From: Pseudomonas sp. DG56-2
GTDB taxonomy: Bacteria; Pseudomonadota; Gammaproteobacteria; Pseudomonadales; Pseudomonadaceae
NCBI RefSeq assembly: GCF_004803755.1
Contig: NZ_CP032311.1
Span: 5,606,001 to 5,670,000, forward strand
DNA length: 64,000 nucleotides
Reading direction: 5' to 3'
In this document: positions 54,513 through 63,913 of the stretch, piece by piece
How the letters are laid out: the number at the start of each line of letters is the position of its first letter
Numbering within the stretch: position 1 is the stretch's first letter
The notes under the pieces: generated by a model
What the model saw: the letters and a program-made list of their open reading frames with translations, nothing else
Databases searched by the model: none
What the model was told of the DNA's origin: nothing
Program-made: the position numbers and the translations under genes

Positions 54513-55061
54513 TTAGAAGTTGGCCGGCGTCGCTGCGCTGATCAGCCGAGCCGGCTCATCGTAGGGGTTGCGGAAACGGTGCGGCTTGGTACTTTCAAAA
54601 TAGTAGCTATCGCCCGCTTCGAGAATAAAAGTTTCCAGACCGACCACCAGTTCCAGGCGCCCTTCAAGGAGAATCCCGGTTTCCTCACCGTCGTGAGTGA
54701 GCATTTCTTCACCGGTATCGGCACCCGGTGGGTACACTTCGTTAAGAAATGCAATCGCCCGGCTCGGATGCGCCTTACCGACCAGTTTCATGGTTACGGC
54801 ACCGTCAGAAATGTCGATTAACTCATGAGCCTTGTAAACGATTTGCGTGGGGTTTTCCGGCTGAAGTTCTTCCGAGAAAAACTCGACCATGGACATCGGA
54901 ATACCGCCCAGCACTTTACGCAACGAGCTGATTGAAGGGCTTACGCTGTTCTTCTCGATCATCGAGATAGTGCTATTGGTGACGCCCGCCCGTTTGGCGA
55001 GTTCACGCTGGGACAGGCCCTTGAGCTTGCGAATGGCTTGCAGTCGTTCACCGACGTCCAA
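54513..55061 (-). CDS. Cupin/XRE-family regulator (PuuR-like)
   Basis: A 182-residue regulator with an N-terminal XRE helix-turn-helix (LSQRELAKRAGVTNSTISMIEKN, about 15-37) and a C-terminal cupin domain (about 105-175). It resembles PuuR-type repressors of polyamine genes. The start is TTG at 55061 (DVGERLQAIRKLKG), because GGAGG lies 9 nt upstream and the family begins there. It lies between cytochrome c5 and dadX; its targets are unknown. Confidence 0.85.
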   Translation of the reverse strand: MDVGERLQAIRKLKGLSQRELAKRAGVTNSTISMIEKNSVSPSISSLRKVLGGIPMSMVEFFSEELQPENPTQIVYKAHELIDISDGAVTMKLVGKAHPSRAIAFLNEVYPPGADTGEEMLTHDGEETGILLEGRLELVVGLETFILEAGDSYYFESTKPHRFRNPYDEPARLISAATPANF

Positions 55062-55169
55062 TGCTGGAGCCCTCCTAAACGAACGAGTGGGGTCGAAATT
55101 GAACGATATCATCGCAACAGCGTTCAGTATTTACAACACTTCGACCCGCAGCCTGTCCGCTTTGGCGCC

Positions 55170-56243
55170 TCAATCGTCGATATAGTCCAGCGGCACACGT
55201 TTGAGGTTGCAGAATATCTGGTACGGAATCATTCCCGCCTGCTGCGCCAGATCGCTGGCCAGCACATTTTTGCCCCATAGCTCTACCGGGCTGCCGATGC
55301 CGGCTTCCGGTACGTCGGTCAAATCAATGCACAGCATGTCCATCGACACTCGGCCAATCAACTGACTGCGCTTGCCTGCGACCATGACCGGAGTACCGGT
55401 CGGCGCCTGACGCGGGTAGCCATCGGCATATCCCATGGCAACCACACCGACGCGAGTCGGGCGCGGGCTGATGAATTTAGCGCCATAGCCCACTGGCTCA
55501 CCGGCAGGCAATTCGCGCACGCTGATCACGCGTGATTGCAGGGTCATAACCGGTTGCAGACGGACAGCTTCAGCTTGCGGCACTTCAAACGGCGTGGCGC
55601 CGTAGAGCATGATGCCCGGGCGCACCCAATCACTTGGAATGGCCGGCCAACCCAGCACAGCCGGCGAGTTACGCAGGCTGATTTCGGCACTCAGGCCCTG
55701 ACGGGCGGCTTGAAATACCGCGACCTGATCGTTGCTGGCAGCACTGTCGAGCTCGTCCGCACGGGCGAAGTGACTCATCAACACCACACGGGTGACCTTG
55801 CCGCTGGCGAGCAAGCGCTGATAGGCCGCCTGGTAATCCTTGGGATGCAAACCTACCCGGTGCATGCCGCTGTCGAGCTTGAGCCAGACGGTGATCGGCG
55901 TGCTCAAGCGCGCCTGCTCGATAGCTTCCAACTGCCACAGCGAATGCACAACACACCACAGGTCATGCTGGGCAATCAGCTCCAGTTCGCTGGCTTCAAA
56001 AAAACCTTCGAGCAACAATACCGGCGCCTTGATCCCCGCCGCTCGCAACTCCAACGCCTCTTCGATGCAAGCTACGGCGAAACCATCGGCCTGCTGCTCG
56101 AGCGCCAAGGCGCAACGCACGGCACCATGGCCATAGGCGTCAGCCTTGATCACGGCCAAGGCCTTGGCACCGGACAATTCGCGAGCCAGTTGGTAGTTGT
56201 GACGCAGAGCTTGAAGATCGATCAGGGCACGAGCAGGACGCAT
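55170..56243 (-). CDS. dadX: Catabolic alanine racemase DadX
   Basis: A 357-residue PLP enzyme interconverting L- and D-alanine. The PLP lysine is K33 in [10 protein letters not shown] and the catalytic tyrosine Y253 in VGYGAKF. With DadA it degrades L-alanine via D-alanine. It is downstream of dadA and ridA on the same strand, the catabolic dad arrangement, so it is named dadX rather than alr. Confidence 0.93.
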   Translation of the reverse strand: MRPARALIDLQALRHNYQLARELSGAKALAVIKADAYGHGAVRCALALEQQADGFAVACIEEALELRAAGIKAPVLLLEGFFEASELELIAQHDLWCVVHSLWQLEAIEQARLSTPITVWLKLDSGMHRVGLHPKDYQAAYQRLLASGKVTRVVLMSHFARADELDSAASNDQVAVFQAARQGLSAEISLRNSPAVLGWPAIPSDWVRPGIMLYGATPFEVPQAEAVRLQPVMTLQSRVISVRELPAGEPVGYGAKFISPRPTRVGVVAMGYADGYPRQAPTGTPVMVAGKRSQLIGRVSMDMLCIDLTDVPEAGIGSPVELWGKNVLASDLAQQAGMIPYQIFCNLKRVPLDYIDD

Positions 56244-56337
56244 GGCGGCAGCCTTCTTGGCAGTCTGGTTATAGTAAAAAACCCGGTGCTCGATTGCAGC
56301 TTGTAGGCCACCAACGGCACCGGGTGAGGGATTGCTA

Positions 56338-56691
56338 TTACGGCAGTGCAGCCACTACCGACAGCTCTACGAGAATTTCCGGCTCGCACAGCTTGGCTTC
56401 GACAGTCGCGCGTGCAGGCGCGACGCCTTTGGGCAGCCACGTGTCCCAGACACTGTTCATGCCCTGGAAGTGCGCATCGATGTCCTTCAAATAGATGGTC
56501 ACCGAGAGCAAGCGGCTCTTGTCGGTACCGGCCAGATCCAGCAGACGCTCGATGTTGACCAGGGTTTCACGGGTCTGCTGCTCAATTCCCGCATTCATGT
56601 CGTCCCCCACCTGGCCCGCCAGATAGACGGTGCCATTGTGGGTGACGATCTGACTCATGCGCTCATTGGTGAGCTGGCGCTGGACTGACAT
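56338..56691 (-). CDS. RidA family enamine/imine deaminase
   Basis: A 117-residue RidA/YjgF family protein that hydrolyses reactive 2-aminoacrylate-type enamines to keto acids. It has the family-typical [12 protein letters not shown] and [13 protein letters not shown], including the arginine in PARATVEA. Lying between dadA and dadX, it probably clears imine made by DadA. Its start at 56691 overlaps the 3' end of dadA by 29 nt; an internal ATG at 56658 would avoid this but would lose the conserved N-terminus. Confidence 0.88.
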   Translation of the reverse strand: MSVQRQLTNERMSQIVTHNGTVYLAGQVGDDMNAGIEQQTRETLVNIERLLDLAGTDKSRLLSVTIYLKDIDAHFQGMNSVWDTWLPKGVAPARATVEAKLCEPEILVELSVVAALP

Positions 56692-57964
56692 GTTTTGCAG
56701 GCTCCTGGTGTTTTCCGTAACGAGAAATATCGAGGCCTTCGGCACTGATCTGTGGCTTTTTACGTGCGATCAAATCCGCCAGCAAGCGGCCCGAACCGCA
56801 CGCCATGGTCCAGCCCAGCGTACCGTGACCGGTATTGAGGAACAGGTTGCGGAACGGTGTGGCACCTACAATCGGCGTACCGTCCGGCGTGGTCGGGCGC
56901 AGGCCGGTCCAGAAACTGGCCTCGCTCAGATCGCCGCCGCGAGGATAGAGATCGTTGACGATCATCTCCAGCGTTTCGCGTCGACGCGGATTCAGCGACA
57001 GGTCAAAACCGGCGATTTCAGCCATGCCACCAACACGAATACGGTTGTCGAAACGGGTAATCGCTACTTTGTAGGTTTCGTCGAGAATGGTCGAAGTCGG
57101 CGCCATTGCCGGGTCGGTGATCGGCACGGTCAGGGAGTAACCCTTGAGTGGATAAACCGGCGCCTTGATACCCAACGGCTTGAGCAGTTGCGGCGAATAG
57201 CTGCCCAATGCCAGGACGTAGCGGTCGGCCGTTTCCAGCTTGCCATCGATCCACACACCGTTGATGCGGTCACCGGCGTAGTCCAGACGCTGAATGTCTT
57301 GGCCAAAGCGGAACTCGACCCCCAGCTTGATCGCCATTTCCGCCAGGCGGGTGGTGAACATCTGGCAGTCGCCCGTCTGGTCGTTTGGCAAACGCAGGGC
57401 GCCAGCAAGGATATCGGTAACGTTAGCCAGGGCTGGCTCGACGCGGGCAATGCCCTCACGGTCGAGCACTTCGTACGGCACGCCGGACTGCTCAAGCACA
57501 GCGATGTCCTTGGCGGCGCTATCGAGTTGCGCCTGGGTACGGAACAGTTGGGTAGTACCCAGCATACGGCCTTCGTAGGCGATGCCGGTTTCTGCACGCA
57601 ACTCGTCGAGGCAATCACGGCTGTACTCGGACAGACGCACCATGCGCTCTTTGTTCACGGCATAACGGTTGGCTGTGCAGTTGCGCAGCATCTGCGCCAT
57701 CCACAGGTACTGATCGATGTCTGCAGTGGCTTTGATTGCCAACGGTGCGTGACGCTCGAGCAGCCATTTGATGGCCTTCAGTGGCACACCGGGAGCAGCC
57801 CACGGCGAAGCGTAGCCTGGCGAGACCTGGCCGGCGTTGGCAAAGCTGGTTTCCATGGCGACTGCCGGTTGGCGGTCGACCACAACGACTTCAAAACCCT
57901 GCCGTGCCAGATAGTAGGCACTGGCGGTTCCGATGACACCGCTACCAAGTACCAGAACTCGCAT
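56663..57964 (-). CDS. dadA: D-amino acid dehydrogenase DadA
   Basis: A 433-residue membrane-associated FAD dehydrogenase. The FAD motif is [18 protein letters not shown] (about 3-20), and [20 protein letters not shown] and the C-terminal [20 protein letters not shown] are DadA signatures. It oxidises D-alanine and other D-amino acids to keto acids, feeding electrons to the respiratory chain. Expression is expected under the divergent Lrp. Confidence 0.95.
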   Translation of the reverse strand: MRVLVLGSGVIGTASAYYLARQGFEVVVVDRQPAVAMETSFANAGQVSPGYASPWAAPGVPLKAIKWLLERHAPLAIKATADIDQYLWMAQMLRNCTANRYAVNKERMVRLSEYSRDCLDELRAETGIAYEGRMLGTTQLFRTQAQLDSAAKDIAVLEQSGVPYEVLDREGIARVEPALANVTDILAGALRLPNDQTGDCQMFTTRLAEMAIKLGVEFRFGQDIQRLDYAGDRINGVWIDGKLETADRYVLALGSYSPQLLKPLGIKAPVYPLKGYSLTVPITDPAMAPTSTILDETYKVAITRFDNRIRVGGMAEIAGFDLSLNPRRRETLEMIVNDLYPRGGDLSEASFWTGLRPTTPDGTPIVGATPFRNLFLNTGHGTLGWTMACGSGRLLADLIARKKPQISAEGLDISRYGKHQEPAKHVSPAPAHQ

Positions 57965-58076
57965 GTTTATTACCCTCGACGCAGCGTATAGCTGACATTT
58001 GTTGTTAGTGGCGTAGATGGGCGCAGTATAGGAAGGTATGACCAGTGCTTTTCACTGTATAAAAGCCTATATTTGG

Positions 58077-58088
58077 CGAGAATTCTCG
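58077..58088. promoter_or_regulatory. Palindrome in the dadA-lrp intergenic region
   Basis: CGAGAATTCTCG is a perfect 12-bp palindrome 33 nt before lrp. CAGTG-cttttc-ACTG lies nearby at about 58043-58057. Either could be an Lrp site for dadA and for autoregulation. Confidence 0.45.
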
Positions 58089-58120
58089 GCAAGGTTGGCT
58101 TTTACGGAGGGGCATCCACT

Positions 58121-58609
58121 ATGAGAACCCAGCACCAAAGCAAACGTGAACTGGATAAGATCGACCGCAACATCCTGCGCATACTGCAATCCGATGGACG
58201 CATTTCGTTTACTGAACTGGGCGAGAAGGTGGGTCTTTCGACGACGCCATGCACCGAAAGAGTGCGGCGCCTGGAGCGAGAAGGCATCATCATGGGCTAC
58301 AACGCCCGGCTCAACCCGCAGCACCTGAAGGGCAGTTTGCTGGTGTTCGTCGAGATAGGCCTGGATTACAAGTCTGGCGACACGTTCGAAGAATTTCGCC
58401 GCGCGGTACTGAAACTTCCCCATGTGCTGGAATGCCACCTGGTGTCGGGCGACTTTGACTACCTGGTGAAAGCACGAATCTCGGAGATGGCGTCTTATCG
58501 CAAGCTATTAGGCGATATTCTTCTAAAATTGCCGCACGTTCGCGAATCCAAGAGTTACATCGTCATGGAAGAAGTGAAGGAGAGCCTTAACCTGCCGATT
58601 CCAGACTAA
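58121..58609 (+). CDS. lrp: Lrp/AsnC family regulator of the dad genes
   Basis: A 162-residue Lrp-type regulator: N-terminal helix-turn-helix (KIDRNILRILQSDGRISFTELGEKVGLS, about 12-39) and C-terminal RAM amino-acid-binding domain. Divergence from dadA fits a DadR/Lrp activator responding to alanine. Start at 58121 with GGAGGGG upstream; the open frame begins earlier at 58073 without similarity. Confidence 0.92.
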   Translation: MRTQHQSKRELDKIDRNILRILQSDGRISFTELGEKVGLSTTPCTERVRRLEREGIIMGYNARLNPQHLKGSLLVFVEIGLDYKSGDTFEEFRRAVLKLPHVLECHLVSGDFDYLVKARISEMASYRKLLGDILLKLPHVRESKSYIVMEEVKESLNLPIPD

Positions 58610-58612
58610 GCC

Positions 58613-58966
58613 CTAGACCAGCACCTGGCGGGTACTGGCAATGAACTGATGCACCAGCTTCTCTGCCTGCGGGTCAATCATTTCGACCGGCCCGCGACCG
58701 TTGGGGCATGGCAGGCGCTCTGTGGTACCGAACAGTCGGCAGATCAGCGGCCGCTCTTCGTACACGGTGCAGCCATCAGGCCCCAGGTGCACACAATTCA
58801 GCTCGGCCAGGGCGGCTTCCTGTTCGGCCGCACTCTTGCGCGGCAAGCGGGCCATTTCTTCCGAAGACGTGGTCACCGGCCCGCAGCAGTCATGGCAGCC
58901 GGGCACACACTCGAAAGATGGGATCTGATCGCGCAGGAATCGGATCTTGTGGCTGTTACAACTCAT
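58613..58966 (-). CDS. YkgJ family cysteine-cluster protein
   Basis: A 117-residue protein with the YkgJ pattern: CVPGCHDCCGP near residue 20, CTVYEERPLICRLFG about 65-79 and a further cysteine, probably a zinc or iron-sulfur site. Function unknown. It is convergent with lrp, with 3 nt between stops. Confidence 0.88.
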   Translation of the reverse strand: MSCNSHKIRFLRDQIPSFECVPGCHDCCGPVTTSSEEMARLPRKSAAEQEAALAELNCVHLGPDGCTVYEERPLICRLFGTTERLPCPNGRGPVEMIDPQAEKLVHQFIASTRQVLV

Positions 58967-59080
58967 GGCGGCCTGCGGTGGGGAACGGGGACGACGGTAT
59001 TTTGCCCCATGGTTGCCCCGTATCGAAAGTGCAGCTTATCCTGCGTCAATTTTTCCAAACACTAAAATCAGGACTCATCG

Positions 59081-60385
59081 ATGAGCGCCCCTGTTCAATC
59101 ACCTGCTTCCCACGCCGCCTCCTACTATGCAGCCAGCAGCCAGTTGCAGCCCGAATTTCCGGTGCTGCTCGGCGCGTTGAGCTGCGACGTATGCGTGGTG
59201 GGGGGAGGTTTTTCGGGGCTCAATACAGCGATTGAACTGGCTGAACGCGGCCTCAATGTCATCTTGCTGGAGGCCCGCAAAATCGGCTGGGGCGCCAGTG
59301 GTCGCAATGGTGGGCAGTTGATTCGCGGCGTCGGGCACGGTCTTGATCAGTTCACCCCGCTGCTGGGCAGCGACGGTGTACGCGAACTGAAATTGATGGG
59401 CCTGGAAGCGGTGGACATCGTGCGTCAGCGCATCGAGCGGCACGCGATAAGCTGCGACCTGACCTGGGGCTACTGCGATCTGGCCAACAAGCCCAAGGAT
59501 TTGCAAGGCTTCGCCGAAGATGCCGAAGAGCTACGCGGTCTGGGCTACCGCCATGAACTACGCCTGGTCCAACCCGAACAGATGCACACAGTGGTGGGCT
59601 CGGACCGCTACGTGGGCGGTCTGATCGACATGGGCTCCGGGCACCTGCACCCCCTGAACCTGGCCTTGGGCGAGGCAGGCGTGGCCAAGAAGCTTGGGGT
59701 TCGCCTATTCGAACAGTCGACAGTTACCCGTATCGACTATGGCTCACAGGTGCGCGTGCACACTGCCCAAGGATCAGTGCTCGCCAGTACATTGGTACTC
59801 GGTTGCAATGCCTATTTGAACGACCTCAACACTGAACTGGGCGGCAAGGTGCTACCTGCCGGTAGCTACATCATCGCCACCGAACCCTTGAGCGAAGAGC
59901 TGGCTCACGAACTTCTGCCGCAGAACATGGCGGTTTGCGACCAGCGCGTAGCGCTGGACTACTACCGTCTCAGCGCTGACCGCCGACTGCTGTTCGGAGG
60001 CGCATGCCACTATTCCGGACGTGATCCGCAGGACATCGCCGCCTATATGCGGCCAAAGATGCTTCAGGTCTTTGCGCAACTGGCCAATGTACGCATCGAC
60101 TACCAGTGGGGCGGCATGATCGGCATCGGCGCCAACCGCCTGCCGCAGATCGGTCGCCTGGCAGACCAGCCAAACGTCTATTTTGCCCAGGCCTACTCAG
60201 GTCACGGCCTCAATGCCACCCACCTGGCGGGCAAGCTTCTGGGTGAGGCCATCAGCGGCCAGCACAGCGGACGTTTCGACCTGTTCGCCAAAGTGCCGCA
60301 CATCACCTTCCCGGGTGGCAAGCACCTACGCTCACCACTGCTGGCCCTGGGCATGCTCTGGCACCGACTGAAAGAGTTGGTCTGA
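59081..60385 (+). CDS. FAD-dependent oxidoreductase (PuuB-like)
   Basis: A 434-residue FAD amine oxidase of the DAO family, similar to gamma-glutamylputrescine oxidase PuuB. The FAD motif is CVVGGGFSGLNTAIELAERG (about 37-56), followed by GASGRNGGQLIRGVGHG and the C-terminal FAD region YSGHGLNATHLAGKLLGEA. It could act on a gamma-glutamyl polyamine or another amine. No polyamine genes adjoin it, so the substrate is open. AGGA is 7 nt before the ATG. Confidence 0.85.
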   Translation: MSAPVQSPASHAASYYAASSQLQPEFPVLLGALSCDVCVVGGGFSGLNTAIELAERGLNVILLEARKIGWGASGRNGGQLIRGVGHGLDQFTPLLGSDGVRELKLMGLEAVDIVRQRIERHAISCDLTWGYCDLANKPKDLQGFAEDAEELRGLGYRHELRLVQPEQMHTVVGSDRYVGGLIDMGSGHLHPLNLALGEAGVAKKLGVRLFEQSTVTRIDYGSQVRVHTAQGSVLASTLVLGCNAYLNDLNTELGGKVLPAGSYIIATEPLSEELAHELLPQNMAVCDQRVALDYYRLSADRRLLFGGACHYSGRDPQDIAAYMRPKMLQVFAQLANVRIDYQWGGMIGIGANRLPQIGRLADQPNVYFAQAYSGHGLNATHLAGKLLGEAISGQHSGRFDLFAKVPHITFPGGKHLRSPLLALGMLWHRLKELV

Positions 60386-60449
60386 ACTGTTGCGTCCTGC
60401 CGCAGCGGCATACCCCGCGATCGGCTGCCTATGCGTCAGGAACTCAGCT

Positions 60450-60680
60450 TCAGCCACGCCAGAAAGGTTTCAAGCCCTCCTGGCGTGCCTGCTCCGGTGT
60501 AAGGCCGATATCGCGCAATTGCTCGGGGGTCAGTTCCAACAGCTCACGACGACTGTTCCATCGATGCGCCATCAAGCCCCAGCGCCCAAGCTCAACTGGA
60601 ACATTGAACAACTTCAAACGCTGTTCACGCCTCAGTTCTTCAGCGTGCAATTTAAGACGCACATCGCTAATACCGCTCAT
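60450..60680 (-). CDS. DUF1127 domain protein
   Basis: A 76-residue protein with a C-terminal DUF1127 motif: RWNSRRELLELTPEQLRDIGLTPEQA followed by KPFWRG, where the Arg-rich segment may bind RNA. Some DUF1127 proteins act in phosphate or C1 metabolism and RNA turnover. I used the ATG at 60680. It is divergent from the MocR gene. Confidence 0.88.
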   Translation of the reverse strand: MSGISDVRLKLHAEELRREQRLKLFNVPVELGRWGLMAHRWNSRRELLELTPEQLRDIGLTPEQARQEGLKPFWRG

Positions 60681-60739
60681 CACCTGATCCTCCGGGTCTG
60701 AATAACCGTAGGAAAAGCTTGCGCGATCATGCGCAAGCA

Positions 60740-60822
60740 ATACAGATTCAAAGCAGCGATATTATTTCCATACAGAATTGGCAGTTTTCCCACTGAATGC
60801 TGTATTTTTTCAGCATCTGTAT
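60740..60822. promoter_or_regulatory. Repeated ATACAG/CTGTAT motifs, MocR operator candidate
   Basis: ATACAG occurs at 60740-60745 and 60770-60775, and its complement CTGTAT at 60800-60805 and 60817-60822. The first three are 30 nt apart. They lie between the DUF1127 and MocR genes. MocR-type regulators often bind such direct and inverted repeats. Confidence 0.5.
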
Positions 60823-60857
60823 TGGTAGACCGCCCCACGGCGCCACGGGAGTATGCC

Positions 60858-62288
60858 ATGACCCTCTACGTCAATCTCGCTGAGTTGCTCAGCGCCCGCA
60901 TCGAGCAAGGCTTGTACCGCCCGGGTGATCGCTTGCCGTCTGTACGGGCGCTGAGTGTCGAGCATGGCGTCAGCTTGAGCACTGTGCAGCAGGCCTATCG
61001 CCTGCTGGAAGATAACGGCCTGGCAGCGCCGCGCCCTAAATCCGGCTACTTCGTGCCGACCGACCGTAGCCTGCCTGCGCTGCCCGCGGTGAGCCGTCCG
61101 GCGCAACGGCCCGTGGAAATTTCCCAATGGGAACAAGTCATCGAATTGGTGCGCAGCGTACCCAGTAAAGACGTCGTGCAACTAGGCCGTGGCATGCCCG
61201 ACATCGATAGCCCCACGCTCAAGCCGCTGCTGCGCAGCCTGGCCCAACTCAGCCGCCGCCAGGACATGCCCGGCCTGTATTACGACACCATTTCCGGTAC
61301 CCTGGCCCTACGCGAACAGATTGCCCGCCTGATGCTCGACTCCGGCTGCAGTATCGATCCGGCTGACCTCGTCGTGACCACCGGCTGCCACGAGGCACTG
61401 TCGGCCAGCATTCGCGCCGTGTGCCAGCCTGGAGATATCGTCGCGGTGGACTCGCCGAGTTTTCACGGCGCCATGCAAACCCTCAAGGGCCTGGGCATGA
61501 AAGCCTTGGAGATCCCCACCGACCCGCTCACAGGCATAAGTCTCGAGGCCCTGGAACTGGCGCTTGAGCAGTGGCCGATCAAGCTCATCCAGATCACCCC
61601 GAACTGTAACAACCCTCTGGGCTACATCATGCCCGAGGCGCGCAAGAAGGCCTTGTTGATCCTGGCCCAGCGTTTCGACGTAGCGATCCTGGAAGACGAT
61701 GTCTATGGCGACCTGGCCTATACCTACCCGCGTCCGCGCACCATCAAGTCGTTCGACGAAGACGGCCGGGTGCTGCTGTGCAGTTCCTTCTCCAAAACCC
61801 TGGCGCCAGGGCTGCGTATTGGCTGGGTAGCCCCTGGCCGATATCTGGAGCGGGTGCTGCACATGAAATACATCAGTACCGGTTGCACCGCGACCCAACC
61901 GCAGTTGGCCATTGCCGACTTTATCGAGGCCGGCCACTACCCGCCGCATATGCGCCGTATGCGTAGCCAGTACCAACGCAGTCGCGATCAAATGAGCGAC
62001 TGGGTCACCCGCTACTTTCCGCCAGGCACTCGCGCCAGCCGACCGCAGGGCGGGTTCATGCTGTGGGTGGAGTTGCCCGAAAGTTTCGACACGCTTCGCC
62101 TGAACCGGGCTTTACTTGGGCAAGGTGTGCAAATTGCCGTCGGCAGTATCTTCTCCGCCTCCGGCAAGTACCGCAATTGCCTGCGGATGAATTTTGCGGC
62201 ACGCCCCACAGCCGCAATCGAAGCCGCTGTACGCAAGGTTGGTGAGACCGCCATTCGTCTACTGGCCGAAGCTGACAACGACGGGTAA
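60858..62288 (+). CDS. MocR-type GntR/aminotransferase regulator
   Basis: A 476-residue MocR-family protein. The N-terminal GntR winged helix (about 1-66, RPGDRLPSVRALSVEHGVSLSTV) is fused to a class I aminotransferase-like domain. The PLP lysine is K313 in SSFSKTLAPGLRIGW. Such proteins regulate rather than transaminate, sensing PLP or amino compounds. Start at 60858 with GGGAG 7 nt upstream. Its targets are probably itself and DUF1127 or nearby genes. Confidence 0.88.
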   Translation: MTLYVNLAELLSARIEQGLYRPGDRLPSVRALSVEHGVSLSTVQQAYRLLEDNGLAAPRPKSGYFVPTDRSLPALPAVSRPAQRPVEISQWEQVIELVRSVPSKDVVQLGRGMPDIDSPTLKPLLRSLAQLSRRQDMPGLYYDTISGTLALREQIARLMLDSGCSIDPADLVVTTGCHEALSASIRAVCQPGDIVAVDSPSFHGAMQTLKGLGMKALEIPTDPLTGISLEALELALEQWPIKLIQITPNCNNPLGYIMPEARKKALLILAQRFDVAILEDDVYGDLAYTYPRPRTIKSFDEDGRVLLCSSFSKTLAPGLRIGWVAPGRYLERVLHMKYISTGCTATQPQLAIADFIEAGHYPPHMRRMRSQYQRSRDQMSDWVTRYFPPGTRASRPQGGFMLWVELPESFDTLRLNRALLGQGVQIAVGSIFSASGKYRNCLRMNFAARPTAAIEAAVRKVGETAIRLLAEADNDG

Positions 62289-62350
62289 CTTTCCGCCGCC
62301 GTTCGCGGTCGATATATCCATAAGCAATTGAACCAAAGGACCCGTTTGCC

Positions 62351-63913
62351 TTGAGAAGCCTGTGCGCGCTGCCCCTGTTGCTGTCGCTGCTGCTGACGCT
62401 TGGCCTGAGTGGATGCGCCAGTGTCGGACAACCACGGCAAGTTACTCAAGCACTGCCCGCCAGCGACTCAGCCTTCGGCCGCTCAGTACAACGCCAGGCT
62501 GCTGCCTATGACGGCCGCTCCGGCTTTCGCCTGCTGCCCAACAGCAATGAAGCCTTCCGCGCTCGCGCCGAACTGATTCGTAATGCCCAGTCGAGTATCG
62601 ACCTGCAGTACTACATCGTGCATGACGGCCTCAGCACCCGTGCCTTGGTGCATGAGCTACTGTTGGCTGCCGACCGGGGCGTGCGGGTTCGTATTCTGCT
62701 CGACGACACCACCAGTGACGGCATCGACGACAAGATAGCCACCCTCGCCGCCCACCCGAACGTCCATATTCGCGTCTTCAACCCGCTACACCTTGGCCGC
62801 AGCACCGGCGTGACCCGCGCCTTGGGCAGGCTGTTCAACCTTAACCTGCAACATCGACGCATGCACAACAAGCTGTGGCTGGTAGACAACAGCATGGCCA
62901 TTGTGGGCGGCCGCAACCTGGGCGATGAGTACTTCGATGCCGAGCCCAACCTCAACTTCACCGATATCGATCTCTTGGGCGTCGGCCCGGTAGCCGAACA
63001 ACTGGGTCATAGCTTCGATCAATACTGGAACAGTGCTCTAAGCCAGCCGATTGGCGACTTCATGCTGACTCAGCCTGACGCCGAAGACCTGAGCGCCAGC
63101 CGCCAGCGCCTGGAAGCCTCGCTCGCCGCGGCCCAGGTCGAACGCAAAGCACTGTACGACCGCCTGATGGCCTACAAGACAAATCCCCGTCTGGGCGTGT
63201 GGCGCAACGAACTGATCTGGGCCCATAACCAGGCATTGTGGGATGCACCCAGCAAGGTTCTGGCCCGTGATGAGCCTGACCCGCAGTTGCTCATGACTCA
63301 CCAGCTGGGTCCGGAAATGAACGACGTGCAGCATGAGCTGATCATGATCTCGGCCTATTTCGTTCCCGGTGAAACCGGTCTGCTGTACCTGACCAGCCAT
63401 GCCGATGCCGGTGTCTCGGTCAAGCTGCTGACCAACTCCCTGGAGGCGACCGATGTGCCTGCGGTGCATGGCGGCTACGCGCCGTATCGGCGGGCGCTGC
63501 TCAAGCATGGCGTGCACTTGTATGAACTACGTCGCCAGCCGGGTGATCCCGGTTCCAAACGCACCCTGAGCCTTTATGGCAGTTCCGATTCGAGCCTGCA
63601 CAGCAAGGCGATCATCTTCGACCGGCGCAAAACCTTCATTGGCTCGTTCAACTTCGATCCTCGGTCTGTGCTGTGGAACACCGAGGTCGGCGTACTGGTC
63701 GACAGCCCGGAGCTTGCCGAATACACCCGCGAGTTGGCGGTACAGGGTATGTCTCCGGCACTGAGCTACCAGCCGCGGCTGGTCGACGGCGAACTGGTCT
63801 GGGTAACCGAAGACAACCACCGCCTGCACACGCTGACCACCGAACCCGGCGGACTGTGGCGCCGTTTCAATGCCTGGATCAGCAAGGCCGTTGGCTTGGA
63901 GCGCATGCTTTAG
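62351..63913 (+). CDS. Phospholipase D family lipoprotein
   Basis: A 520-residue lipoprotein with lipobox LSGC (C22) and two HKD motifs, H172-x-K174-x4-D179 (MHNKLWLVD) and H417-x-K419-x4-D424 (LHSKAIIFD), each followed by the GG or GS residues of the PLD fold. It may be a cardiolipin-synthase-like or phospholipid transferase enzyme in the periplasm. The start is TTG at 62351, as no nearby ATG fits; AAAGGA lies 10 nt upstream. Its stop overlaps the next gene's stop by 4 nt. Confidence 0.88.
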   Translation: MRSLCALPLLLSLLLTLGLSGCASVGQPRQVTQALPASDSAFGRSVQRQAAAYDGRSGFRLLPNSNEAFRARAELIRNAQSSIDLQYYIVHDGLSTRALVHELLLAADRGVRVRILLDDTTSDGIDDKIATLAAHPNVHIRVFNPLHLGRSTGVTRALGRLFNLNLQHRRMHNKLWLVDNSMAIVGGRNLGDEYFDAEPNLNFTDIDLLGVGPVAEQLGHSFDQYWNSALSQPIGDFMLTQPDAEDLSASRQRLEASLAAAQVERKALYDRLMAYKTNPRLGVWRNELIWAHNQALWDAPSKVLARDEPDPQLLMTHQLGPEMNDVQHELIMISAYFVPGETGLLYLTSHADAGVSVKLLTNSLEATDVPAVHGGYAPYRRALLKHGVHLYELRRQPGDPGSKRTLSLYGSSDSSLHSKAIIFDRRKTFIGSFNFDPRSVLWNTEVGVLVDSPELAEYTRELAVQGMSPALSYQPRLVDGELVWVTEDNHRLHTLTTEPGGLWRRFNAWISKAVGLERML

